58,430 nucleotides of DNA from contig CAKPPF010000008.1 in the NCBI GenBank assembly GCA_934177485.1, forward strand, positions 1 to 58,430. Reading direction: 5' to 3'. The notes beneath the pieces were generated by a model that had not been told where the DNA came from, made no database searches, and saw nothing but the letters and a program-made list of their open reading frames with translations. The position numbers and the translations under genes are program-made. Below, piece after piece: positions 14,287 through 24,063 of the stretch. Origin of the DNA: an uncultured Clostridia bacterium. Its GTDB lineage: Bacteria > Bacillota > Clostridia > TANB77 > CAG-508. Numbering within the stretch: the stretch's first letter is position 1; each line of letters starts with the position of its first letter.

Positions 14287-14994
14287 TTAATCTTCTTTTA
14301 AAATTTTATTTGCTTCTTCTTGTGTTAAATATTTATATTTAACCATTTTATTTATAACTTGTTTTTGTCTTTGTTTAGCTAAATTTAAGTTTTTATTTGG
14401 AGCATATACAGATGGTGCATTTGGTATACCTGCAAGAAGTGTTGCTTCATAGCTTGTCATTTCTTTAGGTTCTTTCTTAAAGTATCCTCTACTTGCTTGT
14501 TTTACTGTATAATATCCGTTTCCAAAATAACTTGAATTCAAGTATAATTCTAATATTGTATCTTTATCTAAAGTTCTTTCCATTTCGTATGCCATAAAAA
14601 TTTCTGCTATTTTTCTTTCTATTTCTTTTTTCTGAGTAAAATATAAGTTTTTTGCCAATTGCTGTGTTATAGTACTTCCTCCCTCAACATACTCTTTAGC
14701 TTTTATATCTGTTATAATTGCTCTTCCTATTGAAATTATGTCTATTGCACCATGTTTGTAATATCTATGGTCTTCTACAGCTAATACTGCATCTTTATAT
14801 ATTTGTGGCAATTCAGAAAGACTAGTATAACTTTCTTTGCTTTGAATCTCATTCTTTTTTTCTTCTATACTAACTTCATTTAATGCAACAGTATACATTT
14901 TATATCCCTTAACAACAAAAGGTATAGAGGCACTAAGTGTAATTATAATTATTAAAAATACAATTAATTTTATTATTTTTTTCATATCCACCAC
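14287..14994 (-). CDS. Monofunctional peptidoglycan glycosyltransferase (GT51)
   Basis: Protein of 235 residues. GTG 14994 has AAGGA six bases before it; the in-frame ATG 14985 is an alternative. A signal-anchor helix spans residues about 5-27. The GT51 motifs follow in order: AVEDHRYYKHGAID (catalytic Glu in EDxxFxxH), GGSTITQQLAKNL, RKIAEIFMAYEME, and KDTILELYLNSSYFGNG. A C-terminal transpeptidase domain is absent. It polymerises lipid II into glycan strands outside the membrane. It is monocistronic with its own terminator. Confidence 0.92.
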   Translation of the reverse strand: MVDMKKIIKLIVFLIIIITLSASIPFVVKGYKMYTVALNEVSIEEKKNEIQSKESYTSLSELPQIYKDAVLAVEDHRYYKHGAIDIISIGRAIITDIKAKEYVEGGSTITQQLAKNLYFTQKKEIERKIAEIFMAYEMERTLDKDTILELYLNSSYFGNGYYTVKQASRGYFKKEPKEMTSYEATLLAGIPNAPSVYAPNKNLNLAKQRQKQVINKMVKYKYLTQEEANKILKED

Positions 14995-15083
14995 TACTTT
15001 TCCTTTTATACTTTATAATAATTATAACATATTCAAAATGACTTTTAAATGACAAAATTATCTATTTTCCAGCATTATTATTT

Positions 15084-15596
15084 TTAATCTTTTTTTCTTA
15101 ATAATATAAGTCTATCTACAAGTATACAATTTGCAAATGCAGTTACCATTGCTTTTAATGTTTCATATTCTCTTGTATCTTCTTCTTTATTATTATTTTC
15201 TATTTCTAGTTCAGGATTAAATGCTTTTTTTAATGCATTTTCTAATTCCTTGCAGAACTTATTATATCCATCTTCAACTGTACATATTTTTTTTATTGTT
15301 CTTATAGAATCATCTATCTCTGATATACTCATTAACCTTTTTAATATACATATAACAAATAAGTGTGATATTTGTTGTCTATTATATTTCTTTTTTATTG
15401 GAGCATCTATTATTCCCTGCTTTACATAATTGTTTATCATACTTGCAGTTATAATTGGTGTTTCTTTATCTTTTGAGAATATAGATAAATTATCTTGTAA
15501 AACACATATAACTTGATCTATATACAAATCTATTTGTGGTAGTTCATTCCATCTTGGGCAATGATATTTCATTAAATCATCTGCTTCTATTCGCAT
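15084..15596 (-). CDS. DUF1836 protein (MerR-like HTH)
   Basis: Protein of 170 residues, started at MRIEADDL (ATG 15596) behind AAGGAG; an upstream in-frame start at 15626 lies before the ribosome site. The first half has the DUF1836 pattern PRWNELPQIDLYIDQV, then ITASMINNYVKQGII and a YNRQQISHLFVICILKR helix. This resembles a MerR-type DNA-binding head in which the family recognises a Y-V-x-Q-x-x-I turn. The C-terminal helices may dimerise. Likely a transcriptional regulator; target unknown. The divergent neighbour is the acyl-CoA synthetase, which starts 187 bases away. Confidence 0.75.
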   Translation of the reverse strand: MRIEADDLMKYHCPRWNELPQIDLYIDQVICVLQDNLSIFSKDKETPIITASMINNYVKQGIIDAPIKKKYNRQQISHLFVICILKRLMSISEIDDSIRTIKKICTVEDGYNKFCKELENALKKAFNPELEIENNNKEEDTREYETLKAMVTAFANCILVDRLILLRKKD

Positions 15597-15707
15597 TTTT
15601 ATTATTCTCCTTTTGGCAAAATTCAATATTATATTACCATATTTTACATATTATTTCAACTGTATCAAATGTATAAAATAGCAAATGAATAAAATGTATA
15701 TATTATA

Positions 15708-15736
15708 TTGACAGGTTTTTGTTAATAAGCTATAAT
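15708..15736 (+). promoter_or_regulatory. Consensus promoter of the acyl-CoA synthetase
   Basis: TTGACA (15708-15713), a 17-base spacer and TATAAT (15731-15736), 46 bases before the start codon. Both hexamers match the housekeeping consensus exactly. Confidence 0.8.
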
Positions 15737-15782
15737 AGTTTTAAATACTAGATAATAACGTTCAATATATTAGGAGGTAACA

Positions 15783-17508
15783 ATGCAAAAGAAAAATATT
15801 ATTAAATTTGAAAATATAAAAGAACTTATATATCACTCAGTTAATATTTACCCAAATAATATTGCTTTTACATCTAAAATTAAAGATGGTAAAAACACTA
15901 AATATATCAATCATTCTTATTCAGACTTATTAGTAGATATAAATTGTTTCGGAACTGGACTATATTCACTTGGTTTAGAAAATAAAAGAATTGCTGTAAT
16001 TGGTCATAACAGTTATGAATGGGTAGTTGCGCATATGGCTAATTTACTTCGGAGGTATTGTTTCTGTTCCTTTAGACAAAGGACTGCAAACAGGTGAATT
16101 AGAAGATTCCTTAATTAGAAGTGAGGTATCAGCTATTATTTTTGATAAAAGCCTAGAAGCTTCTATATTAGAAATAAAAAATAATAATAAAACTAAAATA
16201 GAACATTTTATTTGTACTGAAAAAAATCCCGATTTTTTATATTTTTACGATTTATTATCCGAAGGTAAAGAAGAAATAAATAAAGACAATTCCTCTTTTA
16301 TTGAGCACAATGTTGATTCAAATAAAATGAGTATATTGCTCTTTACTTCTGGAACAACATCAAAATCTAAAGCAGTTATGTTAAACCAAAAAGGAATTGC
16401 AAATAACATATATGACATGCAATGTGTAGAAGATTTTCGTAGCAGCGATATTAATATTGCATTTCTCCCATTTCATCATATTTTTGGTTCAACTGGAATG
16501 TTAGTCATGCTTGCCACCGGATTAAAAACTGTTTTTCCTGATGGTTTAAGGTATATAAAGCAAAATTTAGTTGAATATAATGTTTCATTTTTTGTTGGAG
16601 TTCCTGTATTAATAGAAAAAATGTATTTGACTATTATGAAAGAAATAAAAAAACAAGGTAAAGAGAAATTATTAAATACTGCTATAAAAATTAGCAATTT
16701 TTTATTAAAGTTTCATATAGACATAAGAAGAAAATTATTCAAAAATATAATTAATCAATTAGGTGGTATGAGATTTATTGTTTCTGGTGGTGCTCCCTTA
16801 GGTGTTGAAATTGAAAAATGGTTTAATAATATAGGTATAAAACTTGTTCAAGGTTATGGCTTAACTGAAACCTCGCCTGTAATTTCGGCTGAATCTGATT
16901 TAAATATGCGTTATGGTTCTGTTGGTAAACCTATGCAAAGCACTATTGTTAAGATTATAAATAAAGATTATGAAGGAGTTGGCGAAATCGTTGTAAAAGG
17001 TCCAAATGTTATGCTTGGATATTACAATAACGAAGATAAAACAAATGAAGTTTTAAAAAATGAATGGTTTTACACAGGAGATTTAGGTTATATTGATGAT
17101 GAAGGTTTCTTATTTATTACTGGAAGAAAAAAAGATCTTATTGTTTTGAAAAATGGTAAAAAAGTTTTTCCAGAGGAACTTGAAACTTTAATAAACAAAC
17201 TAGATGATGTTTCAGAATGTATGGTTTTTGGCTTACCAAATCCAGAAGATGCAAATGATGTTAAAATTTCTGTTAAAGTTGTATATGACGAAAACATTGT
17301 AAAGAATAAATATCCTGAAGCCTCTGAAAGTGATTTAAAATATATTATATGGAATGAAATAAAAGAAATTAATAAAACTCTTCCTATGTATAAATATATA
17401 AAAAATATGATATTATCTAAAGAGCCTTTAATAAAAACTACTACAAATAAAGTAAAAAGAAATGAAGAATTAAAATTAATTTTAAATTCAAGGAGAAGTG
17501 ATAATTAG
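15783..17508 (+). pseudogene. Long-chain acyl-CoA synthetase with one frameshift
   Basis: AGGAGGT precedes ATG 15783. The first frame gives an AMP-binding N-terminus (VIGHNSYEWVVAHMA) and then fails; the family sequence resumes in the next frame as YFGGIVSVPLDKGL. Removing one A from GCTAATTTAC (about 16038-16047) would restore MAIYFGG. Beyond it all motifs are intact: LLFTSGTTSKSKAVML (P-loop), GYGLTETSP, YTGDLGYIDDEG, GRKKDL and VFPEELE. The repaired protein would have about 575 residues and activate fatty acids with ATP and CoA, or feed a polyketide/lipid pathway. The lesion is either a recent mutation or a sequencing error, since the rest is undamaged and the promoter is perfect. Confidence 0.85.
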
Positions 17509-17601
17509 GAAGAAATCATAAATGGATGTATTCTATTTTCCATATTGCATGTATAATTGCTAGTGCATTACATTTCTTTTGTATATTCTTTTATGTAATT
17601 T

Positions 17602-17633
17602 AAAATAGTAGTCTTAAATTAGACTACTATTTT
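17602..17633. terminator. Bidirectional terminator after rpoD
   Basis: A perfect 13-base stem, AAAATAGTAGTCT (17602-17614) and AGACTACTATTTT (17621-17633), lies six bases from the rpoD stop. Confidence 0.9.
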
Positions 17634-17638
17634 AATTT

Positions 17639-18874
17639 TTAGTTCATATAATCTTTTAATTTTTTACTCCTACTTGGATGACGAAGTTTTCTTAAAGCTT
17701 TTGCTTCTATTTGTCTTATTCTTTCACGAGTCACATCAAATTCTTTTCCAACTTCTTCTAGTGTTCTTGCTTTTCCATCTTCTAATCCAAATCTTAATTT
17801 AAGTACCTTTGCCTCTCTTGGAGTTAATGTATTCATAACTTCTTCTAGTTGTTCTTTAAGCATTGTATATGCTGCTGCATCTTGTGGAGCAGGTGAGTCA
17901 TCATCTTGTATGAAGTCACCTAAATGGCTGTCGTCCTCTTCTCCTATTGGTGTTTCTAAAGATACTGGATCTTGAGCAATTTTTTGTATTTCCATTACTC
18001 TTTCAACAGGCATTTCTAATTCTTCTGCAATTTCTTCTGGGCTTGGCTCTCTTCCTAATCTTTGTAGTAATAATCTTGATGTACGTATTAATTTATTTAT
18101 TGTTTCCACCATATGAACTGGTATTCTTATTGTTCTTGCCTGATCTGCAATTGCTCTTGTTATTGCTTGTCTAATCCACCATGTTGCATATGTGCTGAAT
18201 TTATATCCTTTTGTATAATCAAACTTTTCTACAGCTTTTATAAGTCCCATATTTCCTTCTTGAATTAAGTCTAAGAATAACATTCCTCTGCCCACATATT
18301 TTTTAGCAATACTTACAACTAATCTCAAGTTTGATTCTGCAAGTTTCTTTTTAGCATCTTCGTCTCCGTCTAATATTTTTTGTGCAAGTTCAATTTCCTC
18401 ATCAAAACTAAGTAGAGGGATTTTTCCTATTTCTCTTAAATACATTCTAACTGGGTCATCTACATTTACGCCTTCGAAATTAGTTAAATTTATATTTTGA
18501 AGATCTTCAACTTCTTCTATATCATTTAAATCATCTAAGTCTGGCTCTGATTCAAAATCATCTTTTAATATGTCTACTCCAAGTTCTTCAAATTTATCAA
18601 ACACTGTATTAATTTCGTCTGGATTAATGCTATCTAATTTAGTTGCAAGTTCTGCATAAGTTATATTTCCATCTTTTGCTTTTTCTACTATTTCTTTTAC
18701 TTGATCTTTAATTTCTTCCTCACTTTTAGTAGATGTTTTTTCTTGTGTTTGTGTTTCTTTATTATCTTTTTTTGTAGTTTCTTCTTTATTTGGTTTTGTG
18801 TCAGAACTAGCTTTTTTTACTTTTTTTTCTTCTACTTTATTTTCTTCAATTTCTTCTTTCTTTTTTCTTCCCAT
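17639..18874 (-). CDS. rpoD: RNA polymerase sigma factor RpoD (SigA)
   Basis: Protein of 411 residues; ATG 18874 (MGRKKKEE) has AGGAGG upstream, whereas the earlier in-frame codon at 18904 lies inside dnaG. A Lys/Glu/Thr-rich N-terminal 70 residues precede region 1.1 and the VDDPVRMYLREIGKIPLL region 1.2. Region 2 shows GMLFLDLIQEGNMGLIKAV and KFSTYATWWIRQAI, region 3 RIPVHMVETINK, and region 4.2 VTRERIRQIEAKALRKLR. It directs housekeeping transcription. It follows dnaG with a 13-base gap, the classic dnaG-rpoD order. Confidence 0.97.
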   Translation of the reverse strand: MGRKKKEEIEENKVEEKKVKKASSDTKPNKEETTKKDNKETQTQEKTSTKSEEEIKDQVKEIVEKAKDGNITYAELATKLDSINPDEINTVFDKFEELGVDILKDDFESEPDLDDLNDIEEVEDLQNINLTNFEGVNVDDPVRMYLREIGKIPLLSFDEEIELAQKILDGDEDAKKKLAESNLRLVVSIAKKYVGRGMLFLDLIQEGNMGLIKAVEKFDYTKGYKFSTYATWWIRQAITRAIADQARTIRIPVHMVETINKLIRTSRLLLQRLGREPSPEEIAEELEMPVERVMEIQKIAQDPVSLETPIGEEDDSHLGDFIQDDDSPAPQDAAAYTMLKEQLEEVMNTLTPREAKVLKLRFGLEDGKARTLEEVGKEFDVTRERIRQIEAKALRKLRHPSRSKKLKDYMN

Positions 18875-18887
18875 TATATTTAACCTC

Positions 18888-20684
18888 CTACTTAAATCTT
18901 GCAAGCTTAATTATAATATCACTAAGTTCTTTTTCTAAACTTGCTTTTTCATCATTTGTTATATTTGTATTTTCTAGCAAACTTAAAATTTTATTTCGTC
19001 TACTTATTATTTTCTCTTTTTCGTATATTTTTATTACATCTAAAACTGCTTTATTCATATCTTGAATATCGTAGTCGTCTGCCATTATTTTTGTTATTTG
19101 TTTAAGTATTTCCTCATCTTGTAAACTATCTAATATACTGTTTATATTGTCATTTCCTTTTTCAAATTCATCATAAATTTTTTGTAATATTTCTTTATTA
19201 ACCGGATACTTAAACTCGTCTGCTGTAATAACCTGTTTAAATTTTTCATATAGTTTTATCCCTTCTGTTAATAATATAGCAATAACCATATTTTCTCTTT
19301 TTATAACAGCTTCAGAAATTTCAGAATTTTCACTTTTTTTGTGAGTGTTTATAACCAAATTTGGCTTTTCTAATATTTTTTCTCCGACAGAATTTGAATA
19401 TTGTAGTTTATTTGTTTGAGCATATATTGCTTCTTTAGATACATTATATTCTTTTGAAATTCTTTCAATATATACTTCTTTTTCAATATTATTGTCAACT
19501 CTAGCAAGTATTTTTGCAACTTCATTTAAAAATTTAATTTTATCGCTAGTTGTGTCTGTTGTCATTGATTTTTTTAGCATTTTCACTTTAAATTCTACTA
19601 AAGAAATTGCTTTATCAACACACAAGTTAAATCTTCCACTGCCATTTTTTAATACATATTCATCTGGGTCTTTTACATTTGGGTCATCTAACTGTAAAAT
19701 CCTAACATCATATCCAAGATTTTGAAGAATTTCTAATCCTCTCATTGTAGCAGCTTGTCCGGCTGCATCTGAATCATAAGATATTATTATTTTATTTGCA
19801 TATCTTCTAAGAAGTCTACCTTGAGCTTCTGTAAGTGCTGTTCCCAAAGATGCAACAACATTAGTGACTCCCCTTTGATACAAAGATATAGCATCCATAT
19901 ATCCTTCCACAATTACTATTTTATCCATAGGATTTCTTTTAGCTACATTAAGTCCAAACAAGTTTCTGCCTTTACTGTACACAATATTTTCTGGCGAATT
20001 TATGTATTTAGGTTTTGAATCATCTAAAACCCTTCCACCAAATGCTATTACCTTTTCTCTAACATCACGTATTGGTATCATAAATCTTTTTCTAAATCTA
20101 TCTACAAATTTGCCATCATCATTTTTAAGCACCATACTAGAAGCCAAAATTTCTTCTTCTTTATAGCCTCTTTTAACTAACTCTTGGTAAAGTTCGTTGT
20201 ACCTTCCTGCATAACCTATTTGAAATGCTTTTAAAGTTTTATTATCTAGTCTTCTTTTTTTTACATAATCTTGTGCTGGTTTAGAAGTAGGTTTGTACAA
20301 ATTTTCGTGGTAAAACTGGGCAGCGATTTCATTTATTTCATATACTTTTGATTTTAAATATTGTTTTTTGCTGTCTTCGCTATTATCTAGTGTTGGAAGT
20401 GTAATTCCAGCTCTATCTGCCAAAAGTTGCATACTTTCAACAAAATTAACATTTTCGATTTTACTTATAAAGTGAAATACATTTCCTCCTGCGCCACATC
20501 CAAAACAGTGAAAAATTTGTTTATCTGGTGAAACAGAAAAAGAAGGCGATTTTTCTTTATGAAATGGACATAATCCAAAATAATTTCTACCGCTTCTTTT
20601 TAATACTACATATTGTGATATTATATCTACTATGTCATTGCTATTTCTTACTTCTTCGATTAATTCTTCACTATATCGTACCAT
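18888..20684 (-). CDS. dnaG: DNA primase
   Basis: Protein of 598 residues. The N-terminal CHC2 zinc finger is C-x2-H (CPFHKEKSPSF) with CFGCGAGG. The middle catalytic core has YSKGRNLFGL, the TOPRIM segment VIVEGYMDAISLYQRG and SYDSDAAG for metal binding. The C-terminal ~170 residues form the DnaB-interacting helical region. It makes RNA primers at the replication fork. It shares a transcript with rpoD; rpsU, often the third member of this operon, is not present here. Confidence 0.97.
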   Translation of the reverse strand: MVRYSEELIEEVRNSNDIVDIISQYVVLKRSGRNYFGLCPFHKEKSPSFSVSPDKQIFHCFGCGAGGNVFHFISKIENVNFVESMQLLADRAGITLPTLDNSEDSKKQYLKSKVYEINEIAAQFYHENLYKPTSKPAQDYVKKRRLDNKTLKAFQIGYAGRYNELYQELVKRGYKEEEILASSMVLKNDDGKFVDRFRKRFMIPIRDVREKVIAFGGRVLDDSKPKYINSPENIVYSKGRNLFGLNVAKRNPMDKIVIVEGYMDAISLYQRGVTNVVASLGTALTEAQGRLLRRYANKIIISYDSDAAGQAATMRGLEILQNLGYDVRILQLDDPNVKDPDEYVLKNGSGRFNLCVDKAISLVEFKVKMLKKSMTTDTTSDKIKFLNEVAKILARVDNNIEKEVYIERISKEYNVSKEAIYAQTNKLQYSNSVGEKILEKPNLVINTHKKSENSEISEAVIKRENMVIAILLTEGIKLYEKFKQVITADEFKYPVNKEILQKIYDEFEKGNDNINSILDSLQDEEILKQITKIMADDYDIQDMNKAVLDVIKIYEKEKIISRRNKILSLLENTNITNDEKASLEKELSDIIIKLARFK

Positions 20685-20767
20685 TATTTCAAACCTTTCC
20701 TAATATATTATACTATTCGACAGATATTCGTTAAATCCTTCTTTATGTACACCAGTTTAATGGCAAA

Positions 20768-20796
20768 AAAAAGAGAACTTTTAAAAATTCTCTTTT
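20768..20796 (-). terminator. Terminator of carD
   Basis: AAAAAGAGAA (20768-20777) and TTCTCTTTT (20788-20796) form a hairpin with A/T runs right after the stop codon at 20804. Confidence 0.75.
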
Positions 20797-20803
20797 AGTA
20801 TTA

Positions 20804-21358
20804 TTAATCTTCATTAAAAGGTATAAATTTATTTACCACATTTGTTAATGGTGATTCCTCGTCAACTCTAAACTCTTTAAATGATTGATTTATTTTGTTA
20901 TCAACTATATTTTCCATTTCTTCATATGAAGATTTTTCTGCTAACACAAGTTCACTTACTAAAATTTGTTTTGCATTAAGTAGCATTTTCTTTTCGCCTG
21001 TTGACAAACCTTTTTCTTTTTGTTTAAAACTTAAGTTTCTAACAACATCTGCTACTTCATAAATATCTCCACTTTTCATTTTTTCCATATTATCTCTATA
21101 TCTTTTGTTCCAATTCATAGACATTTCTGTTTCGTCTTCTTCTAGAATTGAAAAAACTTTTTCTGCTGATGTTTTATCTATTATACTTCTAACTCCAACT
21201 TGTTCTGCTTTATTAGTTGGTACCATTACTTTAACTTCACCTGGCATTTTTAGAATATAATATGATTGTTTTTCTCCTAAAATATCTTTCTCTTCTATTG
21301 CATCTATTGTTCCTGCCCCGTGCATTGGGTATACTATAAAATCTCCTACATTAAACAT
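20804..21358 (-). CDS. CarD/CdnL-family transcription regulator
   Basis: Protein of 184 residues from ATG 21358 (MFNVGDF), eight bases after AAAGGAG. The N-terminal RNA-polymerase-interacting Tudor-like domain reads VGDFIVYPMHGAGTIDAIEEK, then YYILKMPGEVKVMVPT. The C-terminal helical domain (MNWNKRYRDNMEKM; VVRNLSFKQKEKGLS; KKMLLNAKQILVSEL) binds DNA near the -10 box in known CarD proteins. Such proteins stabilise open complexes at rRNA and other promoters. Monocistronic. Confidence 0.9.
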   Translation of the reverse strand: MFNVGDFIVYPMHGAGTIDAIEEKDILGEKQSYYILKMPGEVKVMVPTNKAEQVGVRSIIDKTSAEKVFSILEEDETEMSMNWNKRYRDNMEKMKSGDIYEVADVVRNLSFKQKEKGLSTGEKKMLLNAKQILVSELVLAEKSSYEEMENIVDNKINQSFKEFRVDEESPLTNVVNKFIPFNED

Positions 21359-21546
21359 GTAAGTCACTCCTTTCAAAAGACATAGTTTAGGACTAAAAAA
21401 ATAAGATTCCGTAGGACTTTTTTGCTTTCTTGTTATGTATTAGAATCATATTTTATCTCTTTTCCAACTGTATTAATTATACTACAAAATTTGGAAAAAG
21501 TCAAAAGATTTGGAAAAGTTTTTAATTTTATTTTTGCTAGTATTTT

Positions 21547-21567
21547 GGGCAGGCATAAGACCTGCCC
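21547..21567. repeat. GGGCAGGCAYAAGACCTGCCC repeat, copy 1
   Basis: GGGCAGG (21547-21553) and CCTGCCC (21561-21567) form a perfect 7-bp hairpin around CATAAGA, 3' of tyrS. Related copies lie at 26112-26140 and 54895-54925. The GC content stands out from the surroundings. Confidence 0.65.
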
Positions 21568-21590
21568 TCTGTGACTTATCTATATAACTC

Positions 21591-22823
21591 CTATTTCACT
21601 ATTGCTACATAGTAGTTCTTTTTACCTCTTTTTATAACTAAATACATATTATGAATTAGGTCATTTTCTTCTATTGTTTTATTTATATCGTTTACCTTGT
21701 TTCCTCTTATTTCAATACTATTATTATTTATAAATTCTCTTGCTTCTCTTTTGCTAGATGCTACTTCCATTTCTACAAGTGTATCAACAATATTTTTTCC
21801 CAATTTTATATTTTTTACGTCTTTTCCTTTAAATGCTTCTTCTAACTCTTCTTTACTTAATGTTTCAAATTCTCCTTTAAATAGTGCATCTGTTATTTTA
21901 ACTGCTCTATTATATGATTCTTCACTATGTATAAATTTAATTACTTCTTCTGCTAAACGTTTTTGTGCAATTCTTAAATGTGGAGCTTCATTATGTTCTT
22001 TCATAATATCTTCTATTTCTTCTTTGCTTAAGAATGTATATTTTTTTAAATATTCTTCTATCATTACATCTTCAAAATTTAGTATGTATTGGTACATTTC
22101 ATAGCTAGATGTTTTATTCTCATCAAGCCATAGTGCATTTCCATAACTTTTTCCAAGTTTTTTTCCTGTTGAGTCTACAATTAATGGCACTGAAAATGCA
22201 TATGCTTCTTCGTTGTTAAGTTTTCTTATAAGTTCTATTCCTGTTGTTAGGTTGCCCCACTGATCTGAACCACCATATTGAAGTGTAGCTCCATAATTAT
22301 CATGAATGTATTTAAAATCGTATCCCTGTATTAACATGTAAGAAAATTCAGCATATGAAATACCTACTTCCATTTGTCTTTTTACTAGATCTTTATTAAT
22401 CATATATGCTACATTAACGTATTTTCCAACGTCTCTTAAAAAGTCTATGTAGTTATAATCTTTAAACCAGTCATAGTTATTAACAACTAGAGTGTCTTCT
22501 CCAAATAGTTTTTTCATTTGAGCTTGTATTTTTACAAAGTTTTTTTCTATAACTTTTATATCTGCCTTTTCTCTTTCTCCTGTTCCTCTTGGGTCTCCTA
22601 CGCGTCCAGTTGCTCCACCAACTAAAATAATTGGTTTATGTCCTGCTCTTCTTAGTCTTTCTGCTACTAAAAATGTAGGAAATTGTCCAATATGTAAGCT
22701 TTCTGCTGTTGGATCTGCGCCTATGTAGAAAGTCATTCCTCCATTATTTAATTTTTCTTCTAGCTCTGGAGATGTAATATCTTTTATTAAGCCTCTCCAT
22801 TTCAAATCATCATATAGTTTCAT
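21591..22823 (-). CDS. tyrS: Tyrosyl-tRNA synthetase
   Basis: Protein of 410 residues, ATG 22823 behind GAGGAGG. The class I catalytic domain has ADPTAESLHIGQ (HIGH motif), the tyrosine-pocket segment QGYDFKYIHDNYG, QWGNLTTGIEL and KLGKSYGNA (KMSKS-type loop). An S4-like RNA-binding domain occupies about residues 345-410 (VASSKREAREFI). It charges tRNA-Tyr. Expression is controlled by the T-box leader immediately upstream. The GGGCAGG repeat follows its stop. Confidence 0.97.
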   Translation of the reverse strand: MKLYDDLKWRGLIKDITSPELEEKLNNGGMTFYIGADPTAESLHIGQFPTFLVAERLRRAGHKPIILVGGATGRVGDPRGTGEREKADIKVIEKNFVKIQAQMKKLFGEDTLVVNNYDWFKDYNYIDFLRDVGKYVNVAYMINKDLVKRQMEVGISYAEFSYMLIQGYDFKYIHDNYGATLQYGGSDQWGNLTTGIELIRKLNNEEAYAFSVPLIVDSTGKKLGKSYGNALWLDENKTSSYEMYQYILNFEDVMIEEYLKKYTFLSKEEIEDIMKEHNEAPHLRIAQKRLAEEVIKFIHSEESYNRAVKITDALFKGEFETLSKEELEEAFKGKDVKNIKLGKNIVDTLVEMEVASSKREAREFINNNSIEIRGNKVNDINKTIEENDLIHNMYLVIKRGKKNYYVAIVK

Positions 22824-22843
22824 TTTAAATTCCTCCTCTTAAC

Positions 22844-23025
22844 AAAAATAGCTAGTTCATCCTTATTTAAAGGACGAGACTAGCTACCCGTGGTACCACC
22901 TTTATTCATAATACTTAAAAAGTATTACCTTATTACTTTACTTACGTTTGTTACTATAAGAAGTGTAATTCATAAATTACTGCTAAATAATTTTCACCAA
23001 CCATTATCTCTCTTTATAACACATT
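22844..23025 (-). promoter_or_regulatory. T-box riboswitch of tyrS
   Basis: On the minus strand: stem I with AGAGAGATAATGGTTGGTG (about 22995-23013), a TAC tyrosine codon in the specifier position (22965-22967, in GAATTACACTTC), the T-box GGTGGTACCACG (22889-22900), and a strong terminator (TAGCTAGT...ACTAGCTATTTTTG, 22844-22887). Uncharged tRNA-Tyr binding to the specifier and T-box would favour the antiterminator and allow tyrS transcription. Confidence 0.93.
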
Positions 23026-23075
23026 AATTTACTACTATTTTTCTTTTTAAAGCATAACAAAATTCAATTTTAAAT

Positions 23076-23104
23076 ATTTTATATTCTTTTTTTGCATTTG
23101 TCAA
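23076..23104 (-). promoter_or_regulatory. Promoter of the T-box/tyrS transcript
   Basis: Minus strand TTGACA (23099-23104), a 17-base spacer and TAAAAT (23076-23081), just ahead of stem I. Confidence 0.75.
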
Positions 23105-23107
23105 CAC

Positions 23108-23941
23108 TTATTTGTATATTCCTATTTTTCTCATATAATCTATATATGCATTATCTATGTTGTTCCATGTTTCAATATTTTCGTTCAATACTTGTTCACT
23201 TAAATTAATATTTGAACATTCCTCGTAACTATTTACTATTTTTTCTCTAAAACTATTTGGGCATCTTCCTATTATTCTTGCTATATCATCATACTTATTT
23301 CCATAGCCTGCGAATCCAAAATCTATAACAGCCGCAATATGGTTATTGTCGTCTAATAATATGTTACTAGAATTCAAATCTCCATGAACTAAGCAATTTG
23401 ACTCATCAGTTATATCTGGCGTCATTTTCCAAAACTTTCTATTTTTTTCTGTAATATGAAAAGATAGAAGTTCATCTAAAAAATCTTTTAGTTTTAATCC
23501 TATATTGTTAGTTTTAAATATTTTAGATTGTGAGTAGTCTAAATTATGAACCTCATTCATAAACTGAGCGATTTCTGTTGAAATATTAGTTATTTCTTCA
23601 TCATTTAAAGAATTCATTTTTTCTGCCAAAGGTGTACCTTCTATTTTTTTATGCATACTAAAAGGTCTTCCATTGTCATAGAATAGTTCTAATTTAATTG
23701 TATTAAAATTAGTCTTTCCATATATGTATTGTGTAAATTCATAGTCTTTTACTATTGTTCTAGACCAAAACTCATCTCTTGGAAATCTAAAAAAATAATT
23801 TCCATCATCTGTTTTAACTTCATAAACAATATTGGTCCAACCAGTTGGAATTAGTGTCATTGTGTTGATTTTTTTATTTGGGATCACATTACTAATTATT
23901 TTTCTAAAATTATCGCTTAATCTAAAATATTTATCATTCAT
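23108..23941 (-). CDS. Aminoglycoside phosphotransferase / choline-kinase family protein
   Basis: Protein of 277 residues. The kinase-like fold shows an N-lobe with YEVKTDDGNYFFRFPRD, the catalytic loop LVHGDLNSSNILLDDN (HGDxxxxN) and AAVIDFGFAG (metal Asp), followed by DDIARI. The family (APH) phosphorylates small molecules such as aminoglycosides, choline, homoserine or sugars; the substrate cannot be read from sequence. There is no resistance-gene context. It ends just at the tyrS promoter, so transcripts could run on toward it. Confidence 0.85.
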   Translation of the reverse strand: MNDKYFRLSDNFRKIISNVIPNKKINTMTLIPTGWTNIVYEVKTDDGNYFFRFPRDEFWSRTIVKDYEFTQYIYGKTNFNTIKLELFYDNGRPFSMHKKIEGTPLAEKMNSLNDEEITNISTEIAQFMNEVHNLDYSQSKIFKTNNIGLKLKDFLDELLSFHITEKNRKFWKMTPDITDESNCLVHGDLNSSNILLDDNNHIAAVIDFGFAGYGNKYDDIARIIGRCPNSFREKIVNSYEECSNINLSEQVLNENIETWNNIDNAYIDYMRKIGIYK

Positions 23942-24003
23942 TTTATTCTCCGTTTTTTAGTATATATGTTCCAAATTATATCATAGATTTATTGAATTGT
24001 AAA

Positions 24004-24046
24004 ACATATTAAAAGAAAATAATCAAAGAGATTATTTTTAATATGT
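24004..24046 (-). terminator. Hairpin after the yolD-like gene
   Basis: ACATATTAAAAGAAAATAAT (24004-24023) is complementary, with one mismatch, to ATTATTTTTAATATGT (24031-24046). It follows the stop at 24064 on the minus strand. Confidence 0.55.
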
Positions 24047-24063
24047 ATGTGCATGACTTGCGC

